Positions 42,749 to 51,864 of a DNA stretch of 64,000 nt are shown one piece after another. Numbering within the stretch: the stretch's first letter is position 1; the number at the start of each line of letters is the position of its first letter. Source of the stretch: an uncultured Candidatus Saccharibacteria bacterium (GTDB taxonomy: Bacteria > Patescibacteriota > Saccharimonadia > Saccharimonadales > Saccharimonadaceae); the NCBI GenBank assembly GCA_948623715.1, contig CAPHDI010000001.1:124001-188000 (forward strand), given 5' to 3'. The notes beneath the pieces are model-generated. The model did no database searches. It saw only the letters and a program-made list of their open reading frames with translations, and had not been told where the DNA came from. Both the position numbers and the translations under genes were made by a program.

Positions 42749-43012
42749 ATGTCAGCTACTTGGAGTTGTCCCATTTGCCGCAAACCCTGCGAGACGCGAG
42801 ACGAGGCCCTTAGCCACTGCCGCGGCGTCGCCCACCCCGGCGGCACTCTCCGGTGCCAGAAGTGCGGCCGGCCTGTTTCTACTCCCGCCGAAGTCCTGAC
42901 CCACTGCCAGCACTCCTGGAATTCCAAGACCTGCCCGACCTGCTGGGGTAAATGCTATAACAACGGCAACATCTGTACGACCTGCGGCGGCACCGGTAAG
43001 GTGAGTTTCTAA
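42749..43012 (+). CDS. Small zinc-finger protein with DnaJ-type Cys motif
   Basis: An 87-residue protein with eleven or more cysteines. The first part has CPICRKPC, then two Cys/His modules (HCRGVAHPGG, CQKCGRP, HCQHSW). The C-terminus CPTCWGKCYNNGNICTTCGG resembles the CxxCxGxG cysteine repeats of DnaJ. Probably binds two or more zinc ions; the function may be nucleic acid or protein binding. ATG 42749 has GGAGG upstream. It follows a highly structured region and has its own terminator at 43129, as in the SD-led class. Confidence 0.72.
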   Translation: MSATWSCPICRKPCETRDEALSHCRGVAHPGGTLRCQKCGRPVSTPAEVLTHCQHSWNSKTCPTCWGKCYNNGNICTTCGGTGKVSF

Positions 43013-43128
43013 GACACAGAGAATCCCTCTACTCCGGCTCCTAGGTTTTGTCGTGTCCCTTGATTGTGTTTTTGTTTCGTCTTGAATAGTGCAGAGTTTA
43101 GTTCGCTCCGCCTATTCCCCTACGTCTT

Positions 43129-43158
43129 GGGCGGTTCTGCATGCAGAGCCGCCCCTTT
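43129..43158 (+). terminator. Terminator of the zinc-finger gene
   Basis: GGGCGGTTCTGC / GCAGAGCCGCCC stem (12 bp, one G-T) followed by CTTTCTTT. Confidence 0.88.
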
Positions 43159-43160
43159 CT

Positions 43161-43748
43161 TTAGCTAAGATACCTCTTTTTTACCTCTCCCGCCAGCTCC
43201 CCATCCCGCAAAATCTCAACTTTCCCGTCGTCGACTTTCACGAGCGTTGACGGTGCACTTTCTACCGTCCCTGCATTTTCCACATAACTTATTTTTTCTA
43301 AAACTTTTGGTTCTAACAAATCCGGATTCGTCACAGTTACATGCTCTGATAAGTTTGCACTTGTCGACACTAATGGATTCCCGACTGAGCGGATTATTTC
43401 AATTAATTCGGGTTGATCCGGTATTCGTATTCCGATCAGCTCTCCTCCATTCACGACCGAACCTAATACTTTTTCATTCCGCCTCAATAATATTGTCATT
43501 TTACCAGGCAGGAAATCATGAACCAGCTTCGTCTCTAAATCGTTCAGTTCGACTACATATTCCCGCAACATTTTCTCATCAGCCACTAACATGATTAATG
43601 GCTTGCGATGATCGCGCTGCTTCGCTAAGTAGACTTTCTCAATCGCTGTTGGATTAGTCGCATCCGCCAAAATCCCGTACACCGTATCGGTCGGCGTAAT
43701 CACGAGATTACCTTGTTTAATTTCCTTAACAATTCGATCAGTATTCAT
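43161..43748 (-). CDS. tsaC: Threonylcarbamoyl-AMP synthase (TsaC/Sua5 YrdC domain)
   Basis: A 195-residue YrdC-domain protein: TPTDTVYGILADA near the N-terminus, KQRDHRKPLIMLV, FLPGKMTILLRR, IGIRIPDQP and PLVSTSANLSEH are family landmarks. TsaC makes threonylcarbamoyl-AMP from threonine, bicarbonate and ATP, the first step of the t6A modification at A37 of ANN-decoding tRNAs. ATG 43748 lies 15 bases after the CCA end of a tRNA(CAT) on the same strand. The tRNA and tsaC are therefore probably one transcript, and processing of the tRNA 3' end would set the mRNA 5' end. Confidence 0.92.
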   Translation of the reverse strand: MNTDRIVKEIKQGNLVITPTDTVYGILADATNPTAIEKVYLAKQRDHRKPLIMLVADEKMLREYVVELNDLETKLVHDFLPGKMTILLRRNEKVLGSVVNGGELIGIRIPDQPELIEIIRSVGNPLVSTSANLSEHVTVTNPDLLEPKVLEKISYVENAGTVESAPSTLVKVDDGKVEILRDGELAGEVKKRYLS

Positions 43749-43763
43749 AAATCTCAAAACTAA

Positions 43764-43839
43764 TGGTGCGGGCGGTTGGGTTCGAACCAACGACCAAGCG
43801 GTTATGAGCCGCCTGCTCTAACCCCTGAGCTACGCCCGC
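43764..43839 (-). tRNA. tRNA with CAT anticodon, probably tRNA-Ile2 (lysidine type)
   Basis: Minus strand: acceptor GCGGGCG/CGCCCGC, D-arm GCTC-AGGGGTTA-GAGC, anticodon arm GGCGG-CTCATAA-CCGCT, variable TGGTC, T-arm GTTGG-TTCGAAC-CCAAC, A73 and encoded CCA. Compared from memory with E. coli tRNA-Ile2, the stretch from D-arm to T-arm is close, more so than to elongator tRNA-Met. TilS would convert C34 to lysidine. The Met alternative is not excluded. Confidence 0.85.
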
Positions 43840-43999
43840 TTGTGAGCGAAGAAGCTGAAGTTTACCCTGAGCGTTTCCTGGACAAACAGAATAGCGAAAC
43901 AAACCAACTACCCGGAAACGTTCGATAGTTTCAGAACTTCTCCTCTTATTGTACCACAAAAGCCATCTTCTGCGCGTTTTATTATGTTATAATTTATTC

Positions 44000-44434
44000 A
44001 TGAGCGAGTTAAGGACGCGGCTGCGGAAATTCCAGTACTGGTTTACGCACGATTTCATTACTCTCGAGCGGGTCGTAATGATCGTGGCTGCGGTTTGCTG
44101 TCTGATGTGGACCTGGGGTTCGATCGACTCGATGACTCGCAACTGGTCTCTCGCCCAGGAGCTCATGAACCGCCAGCGTGAGAAAGCTCTCCTTGAGCTC
44201 GAAGTCGAGACTCTTGAGCTGGAAAATGAATATTATCAATCTACCGAATATCAGGAGCTCGCCGCCCGCAAATATCAGGGCAAGATGCTTCCTGGCGAGA
44301 CTATGATTTATCTCCCCGACAATACCGACGCCGCCCTGAATAAGCATAAAGTCGACGACGATGTGACGAGCACTATCGCTGCCGACACAATGAGTAATCT
44401 CGAGCAATGGCTAGTTTTCCTCTTCGGAATCTAA
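44000..44434 (+). CDS. FtsB/DivIC-like septum formation initiator
   Basis: A 144-residue protein: short cytoplasmic N-terminus, one transmembrane helix (about 23-42, VVMIVAAVCCLMWTWGSI), a coiled coil rich in Glu/Leu (50-85) and a C-terminal extracytoplasmic tail with YQELAARKYQGKMLPGETMIYLP, the usual FtsB/DivIC ending. FtsB-type proteins bridge FtsL and FtsQ and activate septal wall synthesis. An additional hydrophobic stretch closes the protein. TATAAT lies six bases before ATG 44000. Confidence 0.82.
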   Translation: MSELRTRLRKFQYWFTHDFITLERVVMIVAAVCCLMWTWGSIDSMTRNWSLAQELMNRQREKALLELEVETLELENEYYQSTEYQELAARKYQGKMLPGETMIYLPDNTDAALNKHKVDDDVTSTIAADTMSNLEQWLVFLFGI

Positions 44435-44512
44435 CCAGGTAATTCGCAATTTCACAAAATCCGTCAGAAAACAAGTCTTCCGCGCCTTGCGGATTCATGC
44501 TAAAATATAACC

Positions 44513-45391
44513 ATGAGTACTTCTCCACAAAACAACAACTCTAATTCGAATTCGGCCGCTTCTAGCGCTTCCGCTACAAATTCTCCTGTGCCCACTCCGC
44601 AATCCGCTCCCGGGTCGAATCAGACTCCGCAGCCCGTCTCGGGTACACCTGCGCAGCAGCCTTCTTCAACTGCGCCAAAGGTTTCCTCTGCTCCGGTCTC
44701 AATGCCTGCCATGTCTGCGCAGAATCCTGCTCAGTCTACTACTCCATCGAATCCTAATTTCACCACTGGTAATATCGGCCGCTGGGCTTCTCGTCAGGAA
44801 AATCCTTTCGCCGAGCAGAACCGTAAAGCCGACGCCGAGAAGCGGAAGCGCGACCAGCAGCGCCGCAAAATCGCACCATATCTATATATTGGCGGCGGCA
44901 TTATCGTTCTTGCGCTGATTATTTGGGGGATTGTAGCGCTGATTAGCCATCGTGGCGAGAATACTCCCGTTGAAGGACCGATCGAAATTGCTGGCAGTAG
45001 CGAACAGGACATCGCCGACTATCAACAGATTCTGCAAAACTTCCTTAGTCAACAGCAGGGCACCACTCAAGAAAAAGAGGAGGGTGTTAATAAACTCGTC
45101 CAGAACACACTAAATACTGCTAATGGCCAAGACAATGCAAACGCAGTGAAGCTAGCGCAGCTTGGTGCGTTTGTTGCTAGCGGTATGTACGATGCCGGGC
45201 TTGTCGCATCAAAAGAAATTGACCCCGAATCGCTAGATATCAAGCAACTTGCCACATATTACAATCTCGTTTATCTTTGCTATCTTTCGCTTGGTAATCA
45301 GGAGAAGGCTACCGAGTATTTGAGCTTAATGTACGAAGCATCTTATGAAGCTGAAGAGCAAAGAATAGAACAGGAGAAGAATAATGAGTAA
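44513..45391 (+). CDS. Single-pass membrane protein heading the pilus operon
   Basis: A 292-residue protein with a disordered Ser/Asn/Pro/Gln-rich cytoplasmic region (1-115), a transmembrane helix (about 124-146, YIGGGIIVLALIIWGIVALI) and an extracytoplasmic alpha-helical domain (160-292) with TPR-like features (ATYYNLVYLCYLSLGNQEKATEY). Its stop overlaps the next start (ATGAGTAA), which couples it to the giant secreted protein. TAAAAT is six bases before the ATG. By position it may be a pilus assembly or alignment protein of the PilO/PilP kind (inference). Confidence 0.65.
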   Translation: MSTSPQNNNSNSNSAASSASATNSPVPTPQSAPGSNQTPQPVSGTPAQQPSSTAPKVSSAPVSMPAMSAQNPAQSTTPSNPNFTTGNIGRWASRQENPFAEQNRKADAEKRKRDQQRRKIAPYLYIGGGIIVLALIIWGIVALISHRGENTPVEGPIEIAGSSEQDIADYQQILQNFLSQQQGTTQEKEEGVNKLVQNTLNTANGQDNANAVKLAQLGAFVASGMYDAGLVASKEIDPESLDIKQLATYYNLVYLCYLSLGNQEKATEYLSLMYEASYEAEEQRIEQEKNNE

Positions 45392-48300
45392 AAATAGAAT
45401 ATCTAGCTTTATCAAAACAGTGCTTACTGCTATCGTGGCTGTCTTTGCTGGTTTTCTTCTAACCGGCACTGAAGCATATGCGGCTGGTAACTCTGGCGAC
45501 GAATTTTATGTCGGTAGCGATGGCTGCGCTCGCGGTACGGTGAAGAACTTTTATACTGATAGCTGTTTCGGTGCAACCTGGCGCATGTATCCAGCGACAA
45601 GCGATAGCATCCCGATTACTTACCAAGATGGCAAGAAGACGGTCACAGTTGGTACTGTTACCGGTTGTCTCTCGACTGGTTATTATTATCGTCTCGCGTA
45701 TGAAGAATTTAAAGGTAATCAAGGCGCCTATTACTCCCTTGGTAAACAACAGGGGCTTCTACGCGTAAATCAGATTCGCTCTCTTGGCGGCGGTAATGGT
45801 TACCATAATTTCCTCGGCGCAGTCTCTACGAACCCCACCAACCAGGCAATCGGCTGGGATGAGGCATACTCCAAGTGGCAGCTTGCTGATAAGGGTGGTG
45901 TCACTCATGGTATCGCTTGGAAAGACACTTCTTGGTTTTGCTATAGCCCTGATTGGGAAGGCGCAAATAGCAGCTACGATGCCTGGTCATGGGTGGACGA
46001 CCTATCTACCGCCAGCAAAGGACCGGACGAAGAAGTCGAAAAAACTATCTACACTAAAGAAGATCAAGTTACAGTTAATTTTAAACACCAACTTAGTTAT
46101 AATGCTCCGAATGCTGCAGCAGATACTACCTTCGGTCCCGCTAATACCACCTGGCATGTTGAGGTTCGTCAAGATAGCGTCTGGATTGGCGGCACGAATG
46201 AAGCGCAGTTTAGCCCTGCTAATACGGGCCCTACTCGCACTAGTATCTGGGAAGGTATGCCCTACATGGGGGAATCATCTTACACGATTAAGGTTCCCGA
46301 AAACGACGGTGAAAGTACAAGAGTCTGTTCGATTATTGCCTATGACCCGAAGAATATTGCTTGGAAGCAGGGGCGTAATGAAAAAGATTATGTCATGGAT
46401 ACAGCCAACTCTAATACCTGGGCTAGATCCAGCGCCTGCGTTACTATAATTCGTGACGACCCGCAGCCTGAAAAAGAACTCGCCGGTCGTGTTGTCTTTT
46501 GGTCGGTCTCAAAAGTCGAGTCTGTCGCCAATGGTACCGATATTAAGTCTCATTCCGTCCAAGCCCCGAGAGATGAAAACGATCGACATGCTGACGACGC
46601 CGGTATTACTTCTGCCACGCTGAAGCTAAGCACAGATGAAAAGACTGCACAGGCTAAGTTTACGCATAAGTTGAAATATCTTGTGGAGGGCGAGAATGGC
46701 GAAGAAGCCGAACCCTTCGGCAGTAAAGATCGTTTCGCCGACGATGTCGCAACAGATTATATTCGCACGCAGTATGACGAGAAGACCACCAACGAGGGAA
46801 CCTGGACTGCCATTCGAAAAAACGCCACCGGGTTAAAAACAAGCGGAGAGTTTAATATTAATCCTACTACTACCGCAACAATCAATTTCGGCGACGAGCG
46901 CGACAAGACCGTTAAGATCTGCGAGAACACGACTTACACCCCCAAGTATCTCTACCTTGAACGCGAAGAAGTCACGAAAACTGTCCCCATTTATAATGCG
47001 AGCAGCATAGACATTGGACAGGGCGTCTACGTCATGACTCCAACCGACGACGCAGGGCAGGCGAACGGAGTGCTTGACAGCCAAGATGGGCCGATGGGGA
47101 TTTTTCGTCCCGCTAGCAGCTCAGATTACTATCACTATGAGCCAAGGTGGAAGCAAGAAGATGGCTATGGATATTGGGAAGATGTCGAGGTCGCCGGTGG
47201 GCGTGCAGGCTTTTCGATTTATTCGCGCTCTGGTGTGACGCTCTATACCCCTGCCTTTGTCAGCGCAGATCCGCCCCATAACTCCGGTGGTTATTACGCA
47301 TATACGGACACGAAAGTCAACTGGGGTACTCACGATGGCTGGACGAATGAATGGTGGATTAGTTATATCACCTCTACTGGTGTGTACCACTGGAGCGGAT
47401 TCAATGAAACCACTTGGGAAGATATCTATTCCCCTGGTCCTGATTCCAGTGGCTATGGCGTGTCTGCCAAAGGCAATGCTCTAATGGTTAAAGCGACTGC
47501 CGAAATTCACGATTATTGGATTTATCATGTCGTGCGCGAAGAGGGTAACGGCGGGAGCGAAGTCTGTATTGAAGTTACTCGTCCTCCACTCATGGAATTG
47601 GAGGGAAGTCCAGATACGCCCGAATCGTATATCGGTGCTGCCACCGCCGACGGCTCTGCTGGACCGATGTATGCTGGTGAGACTAGTAGCATGAGCTGGA
47701 CAAAGTATGCTAAGGCCTATCCTACTCGACGCATTATGGAATGGCGCGCTATTGCTGCACAGATAGAAGTTTCGCAACAGTTTAACCCGAATAATCTCCA
47801 GTCCTTCAGTGGGAATATTCGTCAGGATGCTACGACTTATCGCAACGACAAACTTGATCCTTGTACTTGGTTCCTGTCCACGCGCGGGCTTACTTTTCGT
47901 AATGGCCGCTGCATAAAACTTTCTAATTCTAAGGATTATGGTAGTGACGGCAACCCTACAGAAAGCGACACTATCTTCATTGATCATGGCAAGCAAGAAG
48001 AAAAAGTTGTCGTACCTGATGAAGTTGGCGATAAATACTGCGCTACTTCCGGCTATCGTTGGCAGTATTGGTGGGGGCAGCAATATAATAATGATCCTGA
48101 CGAGTGGGCTTATGACGGTATCGAGTATTGGACGAATTATAGCCTTGCCTGTAGCCCGATTGCGAAGAAGCCTTCACTTAGCTCCGTTAACGGCGGCATC
48201 TTCTCAAATTCTGATGTCAGCACGTCTCTTGCTACTCGCTACGACTACGAACCCTTCGGAGTTATTGCTTCATCTGGTAATATCTTCTTCACCGGAAGTT

Positions 48301-49130
48301 CTATGAGTGATACAGTTAACCAGATTAATGCATACGGTTGGTCGACTTTCGGCTCCTGGTCTGATTATCTTGCTACAATTGGCAGAAGTGCCGGGAAACT
48401 TGGTAGTGGCGCCTCGTTAGCATGGATTGGTTCCAATTCACAAAGTCTCATGACTAACTCGCCTCTAACTATACAGAATTTCACTAGCCCGTTAGGCTAT
48501 TCGCAGATCACTTCTAGCTCTACCGTCATGACTCGCCTTCGGAGCTACTTTAGTGGTGATAATGCTACCGACAATACGAGCTACATTGACTCCGGCTGGG
48601 AAAACCTTACTGACAGTCATATCATATATTCTGGTGGCGACTTGACTATTGATGGCAGTATCACCCTGCAAGATAAGACCGTCTCTAGTATTTACGATAT
48701 TCCGCAGGTAGTCATCTTCGCTGACGGCAATATTAACATCGGGAAAGATGTCAAGCGCATCGATGCTTGGCTAATCGCTACCGGTACTATTGATAGCTGC
48801 GCAAACTCAGGCTGGGACGAGCATACTGCTGCCCGTGTCAATGGCTATAATAATCAGGATGGTAATTCTCCAGTCGTTTGTGAAAACCAACTTATTGTCA
48901 ATGGCCCAATCTTCGCGCAAAATATTACGACCCATCGTAGCTATGGCGCCAGTAAAGGCCTCTCGAACACCGATCCCGCCGATTACATCTTCACTGAAGA
49001 TTCCCGAGCAAACTCTGGTGAAGTCTTTAATCTCAGTGCCGATAGCTATCTCTGGGCTTACGCTCAAGCTGGTCGCCTTGACTCTAGCTATACCGAAGCT
49101 TACTCCCGTGAACTCCCGCCGAGGTACTAA
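45384..49130 (+). CDS. Giant secreted protein of the pilus operon, candidate tip adhesin
   Basis: A 1248-residue protein with a signal peptide (cleavage near AYAA-G). The mature part is rich in Tyr, Trp, Thr, Asp and Gly with scattered cysteines and no transmembrane segment. Residues about 1075-1170 (DLTIDGSITLQ, VVIFADGNINIGKDV, LIVNGPIFAQNIT) look like a right-handed beta-helix of the type seen in PilX-associated proteins. It overlaps the preceding gene by 8 bp, and the prepilin genes follow after 3 bp. By operon position it may serve like PilY1, an adhesin carried on a minor-pilin tip complex; sequence similarity to PilY1 is not evident to me. Confidence 0.68.
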   Translation: MSKNRISSFIKTVLTAIVAVFAGFLLTGTEAYAAGNSGDEFYVGSDGCARGTVKNFYTDSCFGATWRMYPATSDSIPITYQDGKKTVTVGTVTGCLSTGYYYRLAYEEFKGNQGAYYSLGKQQGLLRVNQIRSLGGGNGYHNFLGAVSTNPTNQAIGWDEAYSKWQLADKGGVTHGIAWKDTSWFCYSPDWEGANSSYDAWSWVDDLSTASKGPDEEVEKTIYTKEDQVTVNFKHQLSYNAPNAAADTTFGPANTTWHVEVRQDSVWIGGTNEAQFSPANTGPTRTSIWEGMPYMGESSYTIKVPENDGESTRVCSIIAYDPKNIAWKQGRNEKDYVMDTANSNTWARSSACVTIIRDDPQPEKELAGRVVFWSVSKVESVANGTDIKSHSVQAPRDENDRHADDAGITSATLKLSTDEKTAQAKFTHKLKYLVEGENGEEAEPFGSKDRFADDVATDYIRTQYDEKTTNEGTWTAIRKNATGLKTSGEFNINPTTTATINFGDERDKTVKICENTTYTPKYLYLEREEVTKTVPIYNASSIDIGQGVYVMTPTDDAGQANGVLDSQDGPMGIFRPASSSDYYHYEPRWKQEDGYGYWEDVEVAGGRAGFSIYSRSGVTLYTPAFVSADPPHNSGGYYAYTDTKVNWGTHDGWTNEWWISYITSTGVYHWSGFNETTWEDIYSPGPDSSGYGVSAKGNALMVKATAEIHDYWIYHVVREEGNGGSEVCIEVTRPPLMELEGSPDTPESYIGAATADGSAGPMYAGETSSMSWTKYAKAYPTRRIMEWRAIAAQIEVSQQFNPNNLQSFSGNIRQDATTYRNDKLDPCTWFLSTRGLTFRNGRCIKLSNSKDYGSDGNPTESDTIFIDHGKQEEKVVVPDEVGDKYCATSGYRWQYWWGQQYNNDPDEWAYDGIEYWTNYSLACSPIAKKPSLSSVNGGIFSNSDVSTSLATRYDYEPFGVIASSGNIFFTGSSMSDTVNQINAYGWSTFGSWSDYLATIGRSAGKLGSGASLAWIGSNSQSLMTNSPLTIQNFTSPLGYSQITSSSTVMTRLRSYFSGDNATDNTSYIDSGWENLTDSHIIYSGGDLTIDGSITLQDKTVSSIYDIPQVVIFADGNINIGKDVKRIDAWLIATGTIDSCANSGWDEHTAARVNGYNNQDGNSPVVCENQLIVNGPIFAQNITTHRSYGASKGLSNTDPADYIFTEDSRANSGEVFNLSADSYLWAYAQAGRLDSSYTEAYSRELPPRY

Positions 49131-49133
49131 TTT

Positions 49134-50066
49134 ATGCGCAATAACGCAAAGACTAAAAACAAAAAATCCGATGAGAAGAAGCCTAATCAAGGCTTCACTC
49201 TCGTCGAAGTCATCCTTGTTCTTGCTATCTCTAGCATGATGTTAATTGGACTAATCGGGGCCAGCTTTTCTACTATTTCTCGTCAACGCTACAACGATTC
49301 CGTCCGCGGCTACGCTGAGTTTTTGCGCTCGATTTATAACGAAGTTATCAACCCCGAATCACTCGGTAATGCTGTTCCTGACACTCCAGATTATTCTATT
49401 GGTAACTCCTCCAGCGAAGCAATTCTTGGCAAAGTTGTAGTTTTTGGCGCTAATGGCGACTCTAGTAAGGTCTATACCGCGACGCTCGTAGGCAATAGTA
49501 ATATTAACCGTGGTACCGATGTAAGCTTCTTGCAGTCTATTACGGATGTCACTACTGGCGATCGTCCTGACCCGGCCCGCACTAATACCGCCATTTTCTG
49601 CGGTGACGTCGACGACGGCATTCATACTCCTCGTCCATCTAGCGTCGAGTCATATACTTTACTTTGGGAAGCCCACCTGCAACAAGTCGAAAACCCCTCT
49701 GCCGACCCACCTACTTCATTTGACGATGATTTCAGCGGTACAATGATTATTGCTCGCACTCCAAGCTCTGCCACGGTTCATACCGCCTTCGCCAGCGACC
49801 TAGTTTTAGACGACATTGAAGAAAATTGCGAAGCTGCGAACGAACAGCTCAAACAGGCCCTTTACGAACAGCACGAAAGAATCGTTAGTAATAGACCCAA
49901 TTCCGACCAGCCTTTCAATGTCTACTCACCTACCAGCATGTGCATAGTGTCTGACAATAGCGCCGTCTTCCGCGAAGTTCAAATCGCCGCTGACGGCCGT
50001 AATACATCGGCAATCTGGGTTCGCCCAACTGATGATGGAGAAAATCGATGCGAAGCAAACGAATAG
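49134..50066 (+). CDS. Type IV prepilin-like minor pilin 1
   Basis: A 310-residue protein with a basic leader ending KKPNQG, then FTLVEVILVLAISSMMLIGLI: the prepilin cleavage site, Phe+1 and Glu+5, and the hydrophobic helix of type IV pilins. The C-terminal region is large for a pilin (about 270 residues) and unrecognised. Prepilin peptidase would cut after Gly. It lies 3 bp after the giant protein gene and overlaps the next prepilin gene by 19 bp. Confidence 0.88.
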   Translation: MRNNAKTKNKKSDEKKPNQGFTLVEVILVLAISSMMLIGLIGASFSTISRQRYNDSVRGYAEFLRSIYNEVINPESLGNAVPDTPDYSIGNSSSEAILGKVVVFGANGDSSKVYTATLVGNSNINRGTDVSFLQSITDVTTGDRPDPARTNTAIFCGDVDDGIHTPRPSSVESYTLLWEAHLQQVENPSADPPTSFDDDFSGTMIIARTPSSATVHTAFASDLVLDDIEENCEAANEQLKQALYEQHERIVSNRPNSDQPFNVYSPTSMCIVSDNSAVFREVQIAADGRNTSAIWVRPTDDGENRCEANE

Positions 50067-50857
50067 TTAAAGCCAAACACAATATCTATCAGTCTACCAA
50101 GCGTGGCGAGACTATTATCGAAGCAATGTTTGCTTTTGCGATCTTTTCTCTTGTTGCTGTCCTGACTGTAAGCCTCATGAACTCTGGCATCGCTACTGGC
50201 GAGCGTTCGCTCGAACTCGTTACCGCCCGTAATGAGCTCAATGCTCAAGCTGAGGCTCTGCGCTTTATTCACAGTTCTTATATTTCTGAAAAATCCCTCC
50301 CCGAATGTACCGATGAAACGGTCGGGCAGCGTAATTGTCAGCAGTACAAAGAAATCTGGGAGAATATCACTAGTAACGCTGTTTATAGCGATTCCGTAAG
50401 TATTGATTACCCGCTTTCAAATTGTAATGAAGTTTATGATCGTGGACTTTTGGCTTCTCATAGCGCCTTTGTTTTGAATACTCGCCAACTCCTCGCTCAC
50501 GACAACCGAATCGGTGTTGCTTATAATGATAATGATGCTTACATTCCAGCGAGTAGCGGCCTCTTTCGTGCCGCTCCGCTCAACGCCAGAATTATCTACA
50601 CTGCTGGTAGCACGGGTAGTAATTCCAGTGACAATGACGATAATTCTACTCAACAAATTACTACTGCACTCACTGATTATCGTAAAGTCGCCAGCGTCGA
50701 AGGCATTTGGATTATTCCTGTCCAGGGTCCTACTAGTGGCGGCTCTGGTCCGCAGTATTATGACTTCTATATTCAGACTTGTTGGTATGGTACTGACTCT
50801 CCCGCCCCCTCATCGCTCGATACTATTGTAAGATTATATAACCCCGATGGAGCATAA
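50048..50857 (+). CDS. Type IV prepilin-like minor pilin 2
   Basis: A 269-residue protein. The leader ends STKRG and is followed by ETIIEAMFAFAIFSLVAVL. Glu at +5 is kept, while +1 is Glu instead of Phe, an unusual but tolerated variation. A pilin-type helix and a C-terminal domain with several cysteines follow. Tight overlap with genes on both sides implies a minor-pilin complex made as a unit. Confidence 0.85.
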   Translation: MRSKRIVKAKHNIYQSTKRGETIIEAMFAFAIFSLVAVLTVSLMNSGIATGERSLELVTARNELNAQAEALRFIHSSYISEKSLPECTDETVGQRNCQQYKEIWENITSNAVYSDSVSIDYPLSNCNEVYDRGLLASHSAFVLNTRQLLAHDNRIGVAYNDNDAYIPASSGLFRAAPLNARIIYTAGSTGSNSSDNDDNSTQQITTALTDYRKVASVEGIWIIPVQGPTSGGSGPQYYDFYIQTCWYGTDSPAPSSLDTIVRLYNPDGA

Positions 50858-50860
50858 GTT

Positions 50861-51856
50861 ATGAAGAAAAAACAGGATAAGTTAAGTGAGACTAAACCCG
50901 GCTTTACTATTGTCGAAGTAACTCTTGTAACGGCCTTTGTTGCTATGCTTCTAATCGCTATCGCGACAGTCATTATGAGTATCTCTGCGATTTTTCAGAA
51001 GGGGTTAACTCTAAAAGGTGTGAACACTGTCGGTCGTAATCTCATTACTGAATTCACCACTGCAATCAACGCCGCACCATCAATCGACTCTGCCAGTTTG
51101 TGTAATATGTATTTAAGCAGCGATTCCGCAAATAGAATCAATCGCGAAGCCTGTCTGCAGGATGCCGCGAATAATTACATTTTCCAGGAACGTATGGGCG
51201 ACTTTCATAATAATAAAACCAACGAAGATTATCATGATGTTCAGTATTACGGAGTTTTTTGCACTGGTACCTATTCCTATCTTTGGAATACTTATTATGG
51301 CGCGCAGTCTAATCATACTATTAGTCTCACTTATCTCGATAATCATGGCGATCGTAAAACTATTCCCGGACCTGATGATGACGAACCGCTACGCCTAGTT
51401 CGTTTCGAAGATAAGACTTACCATGCTTGTACTCAAAACGTTAACGCTAGTTACCAAATGACTAACGGTTTCTACGGTGATCCTTCTGGAGCATCTAGCG
51501 ACCATGTCAATATTGACATGACGCAGCTTGACAACGGACAGCCGAATCTTATGTCTACCGAACCTCAACAAGGCTTCCTCGAAAGCTCCGATTCTGACGT
51601 AAATCTTGATCTCTATGAATTTGTCATCTTCCCGCCTTCACAAGATATGGTTACGCTGCGAGCTTTCTTTGCTGGTACTTTTATCTTAGCTACGAATAAT
51701 GGTGATGTGAATATTATGCGCGGCGGTGATTATTGTGATCCTTCCGGCGCTGGTCTCGATACTTCTAGCAATCTCTTCGATCTCGGCTCCGCATTCAACT
51801 ACTGCGGCATTAATAAGTTTAATTTCGCTGCACGAACCGCAGGAAGTGGTATATAA
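50861..51856 (+). CDS. Type IV prepilin-like minor pilin 3
   Basis: A 331-residue protein. The leader ends ETKPG and the mature N-terminus FTIVEVTLVTAFVAMLLIA keeps Phe+1 and Glu+5. The C-terminal domain is large, with Cys pairs and many Asp/Asn, and is not recognised. It starts 3 bp after the previous stop. Its last codons contain TATAAT, seven bases before the next start, so the fourth gene may have its own leaderless promoter. Confidence 0.87.
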   Translation: MKKKQDKLSETKPGFTIVEVTLVTAFVAMLLIAIATVIMSISAIFQKGLTLKGVNTVGRNLITEFTTAINAAPSIDSASLCNMYLSSDSANRINREACLQDAANNYIFQERMGDFHNNKTNEDYHDVQYYGVFCTGTYSYLWNTYYGAQSNHTISLTYLDNHGDRKTIPGPDDDEPLRLVRFEDKTYHACTQNVNASYQMTNGFYGDPSGASSDHVNIDMTQLDNGQPNLMSTEPQQGFLESSDSDVNLDLYEFVIFPPSQDMVTLRAFFAGTFILATNNGDVNIMRGGDYCDPSGAGLDTSSNLFDLGSAFNYCGINKFNFAARTAGSGI

Positions 51857-51864
51857 TATATAGT

